A stretch of 64,000 nt of DNA, taken from assembly GCA_907163345.1 (NCBI GenBank), contig CAJQUN010000036.1, positions 2,790,001 through 2,854,000 of the forward strand. The letters run 5' to 3'. Below, one piece after another: positions 22,200 to 34,334 of the stretch. The notes beneath the pieces are model-generated. The model was given only the letters and a program-made list of their open reading frames with translations. It searched no databases and was not told where the DNA came from. Position numbers and translations under genes: made by a program. The stretch's first letter is position 1. The number at the start of each line of letters is the position of its first letter. The DNA comes from Haberlea rhodopensis. Its lineage: Eukaryota > Streptophyta > Magnoliopsida > Lamiales > Gesneriaceae.

Positions 22200-23604
22200 G
22201 ATTTATTTAAACAATAAAATATCAAAGCAGCGCGATTATACTGCAAGTGCGCGGTGTCAAGTTTTAGTATAATGATATTAGAAGTACGAGTGTCGAACCC
22301 ACGAGGACTATAGCCTATCTATATTTAACCTACGAATATAGAGAGAAATTTAGTTATTGCAAACCCAGAAATTTGGCCAATCCAAACAAACAAGCAATCA
22401 AAAGATACGGAAATCAATAGAGACGAATATCAAGACTTCGGTTCACCCATGTAATCCCCACAATTCTCCTTTTAGATACGACTTTAAGATCTACGTTCTA
22501 AGGTGACGAGTTTTCCAAGTTTATCCAATATACTAAGGTCAAGTTATATTGAACCTAATATTGAAATGTAACAAGTCAATGGTCATGTACTCATTTAACA
22601 TCCAACATTGCATACGCTCTCTGAAAACTTCTAGCTTTCGATCTTGGTAGATCTATGGCTATCACAGTGTGCTAGATTTCACGTGATCAGTTTCAATCTA
22701 AAGCCCACGGTATTAATTATCGTGTCAAATTATAATATCGTGTGGTCAAGGCAATTATAATTACTAACATCAATTCAAAGATAGCTAATCCTTGAAAAGC
22801 ATTAAAAACATAATCATACTCAAAGAATTGTAGAACAATCAATCAAAAACTCAAACTTAAATCATGGGTTCATACAAAGGATCCCCTAGTCTTGATAGAG
22901 AACTTAGCCAACTACATCATCAAATAATAATGCAAATGTCTTTCAACAATATCAACATTAAAATCTGAAATTCAAAAGTAAATAAGTTCAGAAATACTGA
23001 TAAACGCGGGTGTCACTCCGTACGTCGCTCCGTAATTCCGTCTCTTGCGTTGTTCTTGCTTCTTGAATGAATTGTGGTATTTTTTGTGTGAATGGAAGAT
23101 GAGAGAGCTGCTCTTAGGTCTGATAAAAGAGGTGCAAAAGTCCCCTTTTTCGTGCATTATGTCTGCTATATATAAGGAAGGAGGTGTATGGAGGAGTCCA
23201 TCTTGAACCAAAGTGCACATATCCACGATCGATCTCAGATTCTTACCGATCAATCGCGGCTTTCTCCTGGATGTTGGCGATCGATCGCGGCTAGTTGTCG
23301 ATCGATCGCCAATATAATCTGCTTGGTTCCTCGATTTACCTCTCCGCGATCGATTGCCGTGGTTATGCTGATCGATCGTCGAGCTGTATAACTTCAATCT
23401 TTGAGATTCCGGTCCATCTTTCAACGGCTTCGCTCGATTTGGTCCATTTTCAACATTTTTAGCTCGTTTTCTCCACTTTTATTCCCTTGGACCTAGATTC
23501 CTGAAATACACAAATATATACCAAAAAGAGTAAAATCTTCCATGAATCAACACGAAAATCCATATAAAATCATAGCAAAATAAGTGTAAAATTCACACTT
23601 ATCA
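22200..23604 (-). mobile_element. 3' LTR of element B (shortened)
   Basis: Minus strand starts TGATAAGTGTG at 23604. Compared with the 5' LTR it lacks the last seven bases (GCGATCA side) and about 100 bp equivalent to 37131-37231, a deletion bounded by short CCAAA repeats. TATA-like CTTATATATAG at 23167-23177, with the palindrome cluster 50-200 bp upstream of it. Confidence 0.85.
23226..23378. promoter_or_regulatory. Paired CGATCGATCG palindrome cluster, B 3' LTR
   Basis: Members start at 23226, 23247 (CGATCAATCG), 23278, 23299, 23347 (CGATCGATTG) and 23369 (TGATCGATCG); pair spacings 21, 21 and 22 bp. Imperfect members carry CG to CA/TG type changes. Confidence 0.6.
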
Positions 23605-23640
23605 ACTCCCCCAAACTTAGACTTGATCGTCCTCGAGCAA
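23605..23640 (-). other. Terminal polypurine tract and adjacent hairpin, element B
   Basis: Minus strand CTAAGTTTGGGGGAGTT (23620-23605) abuts the 3' LTR. Immediately upstream on that strand (23640-23623) a hairpin can form: TTG and TCG pair with CGA and CAA around a 4-nt loop, with one A-G mismatch. Confidence 0.75.
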
Positions 23641-24756
23641 TCAATAAGATCAAAAAGTAAAGTTCATCATCAATACTTTAAAAGAATTAACTTAGCTATG
23701 TAAAAGCTCAGAAATCACACTAACACATCAACAAGAGTCAATCCAAAAATCAACAAGAAGTGTTTTCTCCTAAGCCTACATCGCAAAATCGGAACATGCG
23801 TGTGCGCTATTGTCAATCTTGAGTTTCATACATATCTTCAAGATCAAATAATGCTAATAAACTCAAAGTCAAGATTACTATCAAGCACTCCATAAGCCTA
23901 CTTTTCAAGCACTTCTCCACTAATGTGATTATTCCCTCGTCTTGGATCAGAAGGTCTTTTCAAGCTTATAATGTTAGGCCTTTGGTGTCGGTTTCAAAGA
24001 AAAGGTAGGGAAATGAAATTAGAGAGTATAATTTGTAAATTTCATCTCAGCACATCTTCAACTCCCTAAATTTTTCTTTTCTTATAATCTCGATGAACCA
24101 TGGCTTTGTTATATTTCACCTAATGTAGTCAATGTCGGATCTCCACATGGTTCATCATCACAAAACTATGCTATTTTTTCACTATGCCTTTCTTTTTCCT
24201 CTTTCATTAGGCATTGAATTTTTATTCTTATAATAGCCCCAGAACATAGTTCGTTCATAACATAATAGCCTAGAACATAGTTCGCTCATGAAATTCATTA
24301 TACTCCCTTAGGGTAAGGATAAATTTTTTTTTAGCACAATTGAAGGTAGATATAACGAGTTTCATCAATAAAAGTCGATGGGTGGTTAATTTCAATTCTT
24401 ATTCATTTAAGCTAAAAAATGGACACGAATGGTAAATATAGACATGGTAGGCTTGAAAGGCTCAAACGTTCCAAAAATCGCCTAAATCATGTCAAAGTCA
24501 AGTTCATAATTATAAATTTCGCCTCAAAATGCCATCAAATAGGTTCTAGAGTGTTGTAGGATGCTCAAGACAAATCATAGTTAACAAATTATTCACTTTC
24601 CAATATATACTTCACTCAATCATGACTCAAAAGTGTCCAAAATGTTCCTTAATTTTGACATATTAACTCAACCAAAGATATTCACAAACAAGTCAAAAAA
24701 TTTCAAGACTCTAGTTGAGATGGAGATTATTTTCATCATGTAATATAGTTGCAAGT
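23641..24756 (-). other. Long 3' non-coding region of element B
   Basis: No frame worth calling. Blocks here recur in the same order in A2 (39.15-40.35 kb) and partly in C (57.97-59.1 kb): a GGAACATGCGTGTGCGCTAT-type block near 23785, a CATTATACTCCCTTAGGG-type block near 24296, and a CTTGAAAGGCTCAAACG block near 24451. Shared non-coding order suggests cis-acting sequence. Confidence 0.6.
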
Positions 24757-26030
24757 TTAATTCATGTATTTTTTAACGACGAACTCATTTTCCAAAAAAA
24801 AATTAAATATGCTCAAGAACAGCTTAGTCCTAAGATAGATATAAGCATGCAAGAATAGCAACAACAGAACAACAGCTACCAGTAAACACCCCCCCAAACT
24901 TAGTATATGTATTGCCCTCAATGTACAATAAACAATAAGTGCAGTAGCAAAACACATACCTTGACGACGATCGTCAGTGATCATCGTCCTCATCGTCATG
25001 CTCCAGTGGGGGGGCTGAGTAGTATGGCTCGTCCGGCTAGTATGGCTGGAGTGGCGGGAATGTCGCTGTGGTGGGAAAGGGATAGTAGGGAAACCCTGTG
25101 CCAATGCAGAGTTCCATGCAAATTGGTATTGCATGAACTCCATATGTCGCTGATTCATTTGTTGTAAGTCCTAGTGAATTTCCTTTTGCTCATTTCGTAT
25201 ATCCCTCTGCTCAAGTTGGATATTCTGAAGATCACGGTGGAGGGAGTCGAGTGTGATGGAAGTAGGCACTGCAGCAGACGATGATGATGGTTCAGTAGAA
25301 AGACTGCTGCCAAGTCATGGTTGTGCCCTCCGTCGGCCTCTGGGTGGTGCTGGGTGAGCAACCACAATGGAAGCTTTAGGTGGAATCACCTCCTTGGCGG
25401 GGTCCAAACAACGTCCACATAATTGCACAGCGATGTAATAGTGGAGGGGCAAGGCATGCCAGAAATGGGAGGTCCAGGAGTATAGTTCCGGATGGATGCC
25501 TCGACAATGCGTCCGAGATCAAAAGTGAGTCCGGTAACTATGGCATAAACTAGAGTGGCTCGATCCTTCGTGACTTCAGAGATATGAGTCGATGGCATGA
25601 CTCGAGCTACTATAAATGAGAACCAAGCCTTGTTGGGCATGTGGTATAAGGCATTGATGGCCATGGAATCGAAATGAACATCCTGTCTCCGGACAGTGAC
25701 TATGCTGGTTTCAAGATCGGTTTGTGTCCGCATATTGGAGTAGAACTCCCTTACAAGAGGAACCACCACATCTCGTGGTTGGCGGACAAACGTGAACCAA
25801 TCTCTTCGTATTGCCTCCGTAATCACTGCACAACCAAGACTACAGGTGTCCATTCCCAGCTCCCTAATGATATTTCTCCTTCGGTATACCTCATAAAAAT
25901 CAGCAGCAGCCTCGTTGCGAAATTTGAATGCATCAAAATCTTGGGAGGAGGAAGCTATCTGCTTTTGTTTCTTTTTTGGTGCATACCTCAACACAATATC
26001 CACCACATTTCCCACAACAACAAAATCCAA
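24757..26030 (-). pseudogene. Downstream ORF of element B (plant transposon-protein-like), broken
   Basis: The upper part (26030-25386) aligns with the A2 ORF at 40653-41693: lysine-rich start (APKKKQKQ), ERGM/ELGMD-type motif, WFTFVRQPRDVVVPLVREFYSNMR, and WFSFIVARVMPSTHISEVTKDRATLVYAIVTG. The A2 start codon position is not ATG here, about 57 residues present in A2 between YRMP and AWFSF are missing, and the frame is lost after VVWTPP near 25390. A C-terminal piece (MEFMQYQFAWNSALAQGFP, 25140-25080) is still readable. It resembles the putative plant transposon protein family (PF20167 in my memory; not searched). It lies after pol, the usual place of env-like ORFs in Athila elements. Confidence 0.7.
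24889..24922 (-). other. Internal polypurine tract with hairpin, element B
   Basis: Minus strand CTAAGTTTGGGGGGG (24902-24889) copies the terminal tract, preceded by the stem-loop ATTG-AGGG-CAAT (24922-24911). Same module in A2 (40351-40390) and C (59138-59174). Confidence 0.6.
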
Positions 26031-26079
26031 TTCTTGTGCAATATTCCAACACCCAATTCAATAGCAAGATTAACAAAGT

Positions 26080-26091
26080 CCCCCAAACTTA
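26080..26091 (-). other. Second internal polypurine-like tract, element B
   Basis: Minus strand CTAAGTTTGGGGG upstream of the downstream ORF start. A counterpart lies just upstream of the A2 ORF at 41787-41798. Confidence 0.5.
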
Positions 26092-26296
26092 GCAAGCAAA
26101 TAATCCCAATTTCAACCAACATGCACAAATATATCCTTATTTTTCAACACCCAAGCCTTAACATTATCACAATCATGCCGAAGATTAAGCCAAAATACCT
26201 CAAATAAATCAAAAGTTGTAGGCTAGGTGATTCTTAGCTTTCAATGGCTTCCACTTGAAGTGTAGTGTGCCCAAATCCACTTCTACTTTGGAAATA

Positions 26297-26310
26297 TCTG
26301 CAAATAATGG
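26297..26310 (-). other. Candidate splice acceptor before the downstream ORF, element B
   Basis: Minus strand TTATTTGCAGAT about 270 bp upstream of the ORF; the same motif is about 280 bp upstream of the A2 ORF (41970-41983) although surrounding bases differ. Would suit a spliced subgenomic RNA. Inference. Confidence 0.35.
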
Positions 26311-26500
26311 CAATTTGATGTGAAAATTGAAGAGTGAGTTTGAATTTTAGAAGAAAATTGAAGGAATTTGAGTTGATTTGGTGAAATGGAGTGGATTTAG
26401 TGAATTGGGGGAGAAAAATTGGGGGTTTAGTGTGTCAAATGTGTGGGAGAGAAGCTAAATTCAATTTTTTTTTTAAAAAAAAACAAAATTTGGGACTCTG

Positions 26501-26644
26501 CGATCGATCGTGGTGATTTACCGATCGATCGTGAAACTTTTCTGGAACCCCGCGATGCGATCGACCGTGGAGTTTTGGTGACTGATCGCCAAAACCTACT
26601 GCACGTCTCAGATTTTTTTTTCCGAACACCGTGATCGATCGCCA
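26501..26644. promoter_or_regulatory. Internal palindrome cluster upstream of the downstream ORF, element B
   Basis: Exact decamers at 26501 and 26522 (21 bp apart), then worn copies near 26559 (CGATCGACCG), 26581 and 26632. About 470-610 bp upstream of the ORF, as in A2 (42171-42270). Confidence 0.55.
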
Positions 26645-26780
26645 AAACACACTGCCCGAATTTTTTTTCTTTTCAATCAACACTTCTTCTCCCGGGATTA
26701 GTTCTTCTCCACCCACTCTGCAAAATCGACACATGGAGTAAATCCTCGGACAAAAAAATTGTGAATAAAACAAAAACTAA

Positions 26781-27137
26781 CTATAAATAGAAAACGAAGA
26801 AAAAGGGAGAAGGGGGTGTTCTTAATTTATAGTCCCAAGCTGGACTTATTACCACATAAGTGTCTAGAATATGATCACTTACCTTAATTGCTCCATGAGC
26901 ATAGACAATAGTCACCGTGAATGGTGCAACCCCTGAAGCCTTTCGCTTGCTTTGGAAAATGCGATGTGGTGGCGCTTTATGAAATTGGACTGTCTCTCCC
27001 TTAGTGAAAGTCCTTTTATCATTTTGCTTCTTCGCATTCCTTGGCTTCACCATGTCATGGCTCTTACCTTCTTTAGTCTCTAGCTCGGTTTTCACCTCCA
27101 TGAGTACCTTGCACCACATCAACAAACAAAGTGTCAA
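26781..27137 (-). pseudogene. Integrase C-terminal remnant, element B
   Basis: Contains FTKGETVQFHKAPPHRIFQSK and APFTVTIVYAHGAIKVSD, resembling the integrase C-terminal pattern GPFxVxxVxPHGAxE of Athila/Tat pol, then SPAWDYKLRT. A2 has the same end sequence after its gag. It sits directly after protease, so a deletion removed RT, RNase H and the integrase core. Short and degraded, so the assignment is moderate. Confidence 0.5.
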
Positions 27138-27149
27138 TCATGTTAACTT

Positions 27150-27750
27150 TTAGATAATCATTCTCGTTGTGTGTGTGTGTGTTGAAGATTTAAACATATT
27201 GAACGTAATCCGATCCTCTCCTACACGGAGGATCAAGTTACCTTCTTCAACATCAATGATGGCTCTTCCAGTAGCTAGGAATAGGCGTCCCAGGATCAAT
27301 GGAGTTCTCACATCCTCCTCCATATCCAACACTAGGAAATCCACCGGGAAGATGAACTGATCTATCTTGACTGGCACATCTTCGATGATTCCTAGTGGGT
27401 AGGTGATAGACTTATCCGCCATTTGCAACACCACCCTTGTGGGGTTCGGCTCTCCCAGTCCCAGTCACCTAAAAACAGACAAAGGCATTAAGTCCACACT
27501 AGCACCCAGATCACATAACGATTTAATGGAAGAAATAGGCCCAATAGTGCAAGGAATAGAAAAACTCCCTGGATCTTTTAACTTAGTGGCCGATTTCTTT
27601 TGCACAATAGCACTACATTCCTCAGTCAAAAAGGCAGTCTCGTGCTCTCCCACTTTCTGCTTCTTAGATAACAGTTTCTATAAGAATTTGTCATAATTAG
27701 GCATTTCTCGTAACGCATCAATAAATGGTATATCAATATGCAAATTCTTA
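27150..27750 (-). pseudogene. Athila-like aspartic protease, element B
   Basis: Two frame pieces. 27653-27465 carries DPGSFSIPCTIG and the active-site motif CDLGASVDLMPLSVF. 27434-27150 carries VLQMADKSITYPLGIIEDVPVKI, FPVDFLVLDMEED and PLILGRLFLATGRAIIDVEEG, the second lobe of the protease. A frame change lies near 27460. Upstream residues (IDIPFIDALREMPNY near 27735-27690) match the linker before protease in this lineage. Homologous to the protease of element C (59655-60602). The copia element cuts the region between gag and protease. Confidence 0.8.
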
Positions 27751-27807
27751 AAGCATGTCTAAAAATTTGGCAAAGTTTGTTTCAACCTTTGCCCTATTAA
27801 CTGCTAG

Positions 27808-28561
27808 TATGTATTGATTGATGAATTTGTTCATGGATATGAGATATCAAATCAACACATGGATACATGTTAGAGAACTATGTACTGGACAGACCCACCA
27901 TTAGAATGCTACATAGATAGTTATATGAATGTCATAAGCACCATAGTGATAATGATGTATGTAATCCTTACGACTTGAGATCACCAGAGATCCCAACATA
28001 AGGAGTTGTGTATCTTGATATTGTTAAACGTTACCTGTAATAGGGTAAACTATAAAGATAATCATTGGTTACACCACGAATTATGTAGAGGGATGTTGAG
28101 TGATCAAGATAGGATTTGTCCCTCCTATGTAACAGGAGAAGTGTTTGAGCCCTTGATCAAGTGAGACTAAAATGCATGGACATGCTCGAATGAGTCGATA
28201 TGTGATATCGAGCTTATTCGTTTATTCTAGTCTACTTGGGGATCAAGAAATTAAAAGATTGAACTATACGAGTATGACTATTCCATGACTCGTGTTTAAT
28301 CTAAACACATATGACAAAGGGATTAAGTTACATGGTTAATATTATCACAGGCCATATGTAATGTCGAGTCAATGACATTCTTGTAACTTGGATAGCCTTG
28401 ATGTGTTGCTAGATACTGCTCATTGCTTGTGACATAAAATTAGATTTTATGTCATTGCCAACGTTGCAAGATTCTAACGGTCACACAAAAGATTAAATCG
28501 ATAAAGGGAAGATAAAATTCATTGGATGAATTAATTTGATTAGGAAGAGTCTTAATCATAA

Positions 28562-28613
<52 letters not shown>

Positions 28614-29080
28614 GGCGTTAGATATAGATATAAGAGATTGGTTTGGGCTAAGGGTTTTTCGAAAGCCTGTGAATTTTGACAGCCGCCTCTTTTCATTATA
28701 TATATGTGTGTGTTCTTGTCAAGGTTTAGGTTAGATGTTAATTTAGAATTAACAAAAGACTAAACCTAGCAGACCACTCGAGAAAACCCAGCTGTCACTT
28801 CGCTTTGACATCTGGTGTTCTTTGTCCCAGTTGATTTATCAAGTCTAGCAACTTGATAAATTGCAACATCCCTTTCGATTTGATCGTGTGGATACAGTAT
28901 AGGCAAAAATCAAAAAGTTTTGCTCGTGACTCGTGGACATGTTGATTCGAGGATACTGCATCAAACACGCTTCAAAGGTATAATTCTCGACACCCGATAC
29001 GAATACTTCGTATAGGTCCATGGTTGGAATCCGAATTTTTTATTCCGTTGCACTTCGATATGATAACATGATTCCTTATA
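27808..29080 (+). mobile_element. 5' LTR of the copia element (5'-truncated)
   Basis: Aligns from TATGTATTGATTG with 33388 onward of the 3' LTR, so about 223 bp of the start are lost. Contains a TA microsatellite (28565-28610). Ends ATTCCTTATA just before the primer site. Confidence 0.85.
28565..28610. repeat. (TA)n microsatellite
   Basis: About 46 bp of uninterrupted TA inside the copia 5' LTR; a shorter, interrupted tract occupies the matching place in the 3' LTR (34121-34158). Confidence 0.95.
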
Positions 29081-29081
29081 G

Positions 29082-29094
29082 TGGTATCAGAGCC
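29082..29094 (+). other. tRNA-iMet primer-binding site of the copia element
   Basis: TGGTATCAGAGCC, complementary to the 3' end of initiator tRNA-Met, one base after the 5' LTR end. Confidence 0.9.
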
Positions 29095-29336
29095 GTGTAA
29101 AGCACATATCGGGGTTATATGATAAATTGTTTTATCAAATTATGAGTTATTGCTTTCATGCTATGTGGAAATCATCGTAAAAATATATATGATATATTAA
29201 CGTATATTTGTGTATAAGATACATAACCCTAGCAAGGCAGGCAAACGTAACTCGATAGTCGGGCGAACGTTGCACGCAAGGCATGATACCGTATCTCGAA
29301 AGTCGGGCAAACAGAGGTTGCAAGGCGGGCAACCAC

Positions 29337-29372
29337 ACCCCTTGCTTGGGCGGGCGACCGCCCACAAGGGGT
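29337..29372 (+). other. GC-rich hairpin with GCGA tetraloop
   Basis: ACCCCTTG (29337-29344) pairs with CAAGGGGT (29365-29372). After a CT bulge, TGGGCGG (29347-29353) pairs with CCGCCCA (29358-29364) around a GCGA (GNRA) loop. Confidence 0.7.
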
Positions 29373-29931
29373 GGGCGGCTGTTCGAGGCATGTGATGCCC
29401 TGAGCGTGCGATAATATTTCTAATTTTATTTTACAGTTTATGGACATAGAATTAAATTTTAAAATGTTTAGAATTTAATTCATTAATTGTTATGATGTCC
29501 TAGTATGATTTATGTGTTGTTTGAGCATGGTGCATGGTTATAGCCCTATGACCTATTAGATAGGAAGTTTGTGAATGATTGTAATTTTAATACGGCCTGC
29601 GAGTCGTGCATTCTCTATATTTTCTGAATGTATTCCCTCCCCTATGCTCCACCTCGAATGTAAGTCGAGGACTTCTCTATATCATGTAATTGTTATATAG
29701 TATAGTTATAGTTCGCTGATGGAGATCAATGCCGTTGGACCATGGTACCGGGACGAGAAGGCCATTCACAAAAGGACTGAAGAGGTGCTTGGAGAAGTTA
29801 CCCTTAGGTTGACCTTTTAGATTTTCTCATTGGCTTGAGAAAATCAATAGTTGGGGCTATAACCATGTCACGTTTATTTTATGTTGATGTATGTGATCGT
29901 GCTTATCTTTTGATATTTAATATTGATGAAT

Positions 29932-29934
<3 letters not shown>

Positions 29935-29994
<60 letters not shown>
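29935..29994. repeat. (AT)n microsatellite
   Basis: About 60 bp of pure AT in the copia leader. The Ile/Tyr-rich short frames on both strands here are translated repeat. Confidence 0.95.
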
Positions 29995-29998
<4 letters not shown>

Positions 29999-30524
29999 AC
30001 GTGTATATATGTACAAGACATATTTTCATTATCAATATTAATAAAATCATGAGATATTTAAATCCCTCTAATAATATTAAGTCAATTAAGATGCCTTCCA
30101 ATTAAAAGTACTCGTCAAAGCTTCGACATGTGTGGGTTTGCCAAAGCAAAGTACCATGACAATCTTAGTAAGGCGCGATAGGATAAAAGTGATATCCGTG
30201 TTACTTTAAATTGGGTTCAACTTAACTAGCGTTATCTCAATAGGATTGGGAACCTATAGGCATGTGGTTGGGTAATAATTCATTAGATGAATTAGAACAA
30301 AGTGTTGTTCGCCCAACCATCCAAGAGTTACATGTGATGTGATTGACAAAGTGTTGTATACCTAAATAACCGAGTCTTGGGTGATTAGCCAAAGCTAACT
30401 CAAGGTTAGGTGAAATATGGATCTTGGCCCACTAATAGTTTTTGAGGGTTGATGGTTTTAACTAAATAGTGGGAGTATCATTTAATATAAGACCTTATTA
30501 AATGATTAAACTCATAAACTTATT

Positions 30525-33100
30525 TTGCATATTTATATTGTATATCCATGGCATCTAACAATGTTACTAGTACCTTCATATGAAACATGTGAATCTTGTT
30601 TAATGGGCAAGATGACTAAAGCCCCTTTCAAGGGACATGTTGAAAGGACAAGTGATTTATTGAGTCTCATACATAGTGATGTATGTGGCCCAATAAGCAC
30701 ACAAGCTAGAGGTTGTTTTCAATACTTCGTGACATTTACTGATGACTTCAGTAGATTTGGGTATGTGTACCTAATGAAACATAAATATGAAACCTTTGAA
30801 AAGTTCAAGGATTTCAAGAATGAAGTACAAAACCAGCTTGGCAAAAGTATCAAAATCCTCCGATCAGGTCGAGGAGGTGAATATTTAAGCCAAGAGTTTC
30901 ATGAGTATCTAAAGGAGTGTGGGATAGTCCCACAACTCACTCCTCCGTATACTCCACAATGGAATGGTGTATCTGAAAGGAGGAATCGAACCTTGTTGGA
31001 CATGGTTCGATCTATGATGAGTCATGCAGATCTTCCGATTTCCTTTTGGGGACATGCTTTAGAAACAACAATATTTATACTAAACCGTGTTCCAACTAAA
31101 CCAGTTGAAAAGACATCATATGAGATATGGACTAGGAAACGTCCTAGTATGTCTTTTATGAAGATTTGGGGTTGTGAGGCTTACATAAAACGTCACGCCT
31201 CCAATAAACTTGGACCCAAATATGATAAGTATTTATTTGTGGGGTATTCTAAGGAAACAAAAGGATACTACTTCTATTATCCCACCAAGAACAAAGTGGT
31301 TGTTGCTCGGACAGGTGTCTTTCTCGAAAGAGAATTTATTTCTAGAAGAACCAGTGGGTGACAAATAGAACTTAGTGAAGTACAACCAAAAGAAAATACT
31401 GAACATAATACTGAGATGGAAACAGAGCAGACACCACAAGTTGTTGTGGATGAAATGCCTGCTCAAGAGACACAAGCCCATCGTAGGTCTGTAAGAGTAC
31501 ACCGGGAGCCACAGAGATATGGATTTCTTGTGACTCAACAAGGTGACTTACTACTCATTGATGAGGATGAGCCGTCATCCTATCAAGAAGCTATAACGGG
31601 CCCTGATTCTGAGAAATGGCTAGAGGCCATGAAATCTGAAATGTAATCCATGTATGTAAACCAAGTATGGACTTTGGTTGACCCACCTGAAGGGGTAAGA
31701 CCCATAGGGTGCAAATGGATTTTCAAGAAAAAGACCGACATGGATGGTAATGTACAAACCTTTAAAGGACGACTTGTTGCTAAAGGTTTCAAAAAAATTT
31801 CATGGTATTGCCTATGATGAAACTTTTTCGCCAGTTGCCATGGTTAAATCCATTAGGATCTTACTTGCTATAGCTCCATTTCATGATTATGAAATCTGGC
31901 AGATGGATGTCAAGACATCTTTCCTTAATGGAAATTTACTTGAGGATGTGTACATGACACAATCCGAGGGTTTTGTCGATCCAAAGGATGCTGGAAAGAT
32001 ATCCAAGCTACAACAATCCATGTATGGATTGAAGCAAGCTTCTCGGAGTTGGAATCTTTGTTTTGATGATGCAATCAAAGAGTTTGGTTTCATCAAGAAC
32101 ATAGATGAACCTTGTGTCTACAAGAAGGTAAGTGGGAGCATAGTTATCTTCATAGTGTTGCATGTGGATGACATACTTGTCATTGGAATGATATCCCTGC
32201 CTTGCAATCTGTAAAGATATGGCTAGGGAATTGCTTTTCTATGAAAGACTTGGGTGAAGCCACCTATGTGTTAGGTATCAAGATCTATAGAGATAGATCA
32301 AGAAGATTAATCGGCCTAAGTCAAAGTACATACATAGATACATAGATAAAGTGCTAAAATGGTTTAGCATGCAAGAATCAAAGAAAGGATTCGTGCCTAT
32401 GACACATGGGATACATCTCTCGAAGGATCAGTGTCCTTCAACACAAGATGAGAGACAATGCATGAGTAAGATTCCATATATCAGCTATTGGATCTATCAT
32501 GTATGCCATGATATGTACTCGTCCCGATGTCTCGTATGCTTTGAGCATGACGAGCAGATATCAAGTTGATCCAGGTGAATGTCACTGGATAGCTGTCAAG
32601 AATATCCTGAAGTACTTGGGAAAAACTAAGGATACATTCTTGATTTATAGAGGTGATGAAGAACTCAATGTAATAGGTTACACTGATGCAAGCTTCCAAA
32701 CCAACAAGGATGATTTCCGATCGCAATCAGGATATGTGTTTTGCCTAAATGGAGGTGCGGTGAGCTGGAAGAGTTCAAAGCAAGAGACAGTAACCAATTC
32801 TACAACTGAAGCTGAGTATATTGCTGCCTCAGATGCAGCAAAGGAAGCCGTTTGGATCAAGAAGTTCATTTCTGAGCTTGGGATTATTCCTAGCATACTA
32901 GATCCGATTGAACGCTATTGTGACAACAATGGAGCCATTGCATTGGCTAAGGAACCCAGATCTGACCACCGATCCAAACACATACTTCGGCGCTTTCATT
33001 TTAGAATCGTTGAAATATGAGATGTAAAAATATGCAAAGTACCAACTGATGATAATGTAACCGACCCACTGACAAAACCTCTGTCACAGCAGAAGCATGA
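30525..33100 (+). pseudogene. Copia pol (integrase, RT, RNase H), degraded
   Basis: Order is that of Ty1/copia: integrase before RT. CESCLMGKMTKAPF (end of the GAG-pre-integrase zinc region), core HSDVCGPI and FTDDFSR, then LRSGRGGEYL where family members have SDRGGEY, so the second catalytic Asp is Gly; ERRNRTLLDMVRS follows. Stop at 31644-31646 before RT. RT: WIFKKKTD, frameshift near 31790, QMDVKTSFLNG, LKQASRSWN, and the catalytic LHVDDILVIG near 32160; frame lost again to 32499. RNase H: GYTDASFQTN, TTEAEYIAASDA, YCDNNGAIALAKEP, ending near 33100. Could not be expressed as it stands. Sub-lineage not assigned. Confidence 0.9.
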
Positions 33101-33164
33101 TCGTCATACTAGATCTTTAGGCATTAAGTACGTGTTTGATTGGTCTTAGTGCAAGTGTGAGATT

Positions 33165-34117
33165 TGTTGGGATATGCCCTAAGACAAGTCATTAGATGAT
33201 TGATTTTGGCATACAATGTAATATGGTTTTATTGAAGGCAATTCATTATTATATATATTATTCCAGTATCTATGTAATATGAATATATATATGTTAATGT
33301 CCTTAGAATAATATTGTATTATTCTTAAAGACTGTCCCTAGTAAAGTGTTATAATGAATTAGAATAATGATAATGCATTGAGAAAAATATGTATTGATTG
33401 CTGAATTTGTTCATGGATATGAGATATCAAATCAACACATGAGTACATGTTAGAGAACTATGTACTGGACATACATATGAATGTCCCAAGCAATTCTCAT
33501 AGTGATAATGATGTATGTAATCCTTACGACTACAGATCACCAGAGATCCCAACATAAGGAGTTGTGCATCTTGATTTTGTCAAACGTTACCTGTAACAGG
33601 GTAAACTATAAAGATAATCATTGGATACACCATGAATTATGGAAAGGGATGTTGAGTGATCAAGATAGGATTTGTCCCTCCTATATAACAGGATAAGTGT
33701 TTGGGCCCTTGATCAAGTGAGACTAAAATGCATGGCCATGCTCCAATGAGTCAATATGTGATATCGAGCTTATTCGTTTATTCTAATCTACTTGGGGATC
33801 AAGAAACTAAAAGATTGAACTATACGAGTATGACTATTTCATGACTCGTGTTTAATCTAAACACATAGGACAAATGGATTAAGTTACATGGTTAATATCA
33901 TCACAGGCCATAGGTAATGTCGAGTCAATGACATTCTTGTAACTTGGGTAGCCTTGATGTGTTGCTAGATACCACTCATTGCTTGTGACATAAAATTAGA
34001 TTTTATGTCACTGCCAACGTTGCAAGATCCTACGAGTCACAAAAAAGATTAAATCGATAAAGGGAACATAAAATTCATTGGATGAATTAATTTGATTAGG
34101 AAGAGTCTTAATCATAA

Positions 34118-34162
<45 letters not shown>

Positions 34163-34285
34163 CAGGCCAATTATATATATAAAGATATATATATATAAAA
34201 TAGGCGTTAGATATAGATATAAGAGATTGGTTTTTGCTAAGGGTTTTTCGAAAGCCAGTGAATTTTGACAGCCGCCTCTTTTCAT

Positions 34286-34334
<49 letters not shown>

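Larger units (their letters stand above)
29095..30524 (+). mobile_element. Copia leader without gag, with a strong hairpin
   Basis: No gag frame recognised between the primer site and pol. Contains GC-rich direct repeats (29240-29330), a 15-bp-stem hairpin at 29337-29372, and an (AT)n tract at 29935-29994. Either gag was deleted or it has decayed beyond recognition by eye. Confidence 0.6.

Noticed and set aside
28565..28610. TA tract as a scaffold-attachment or telomeric element
   Set aside because: A plain microsatellite that also occurs, in different length, at the same place of the other LTR of the same copia element.
29835..30105. Tyr-Ile repeat proteins on both strands
   Set aside because: They translate the (AT)n microsatellite at 29935-29994.
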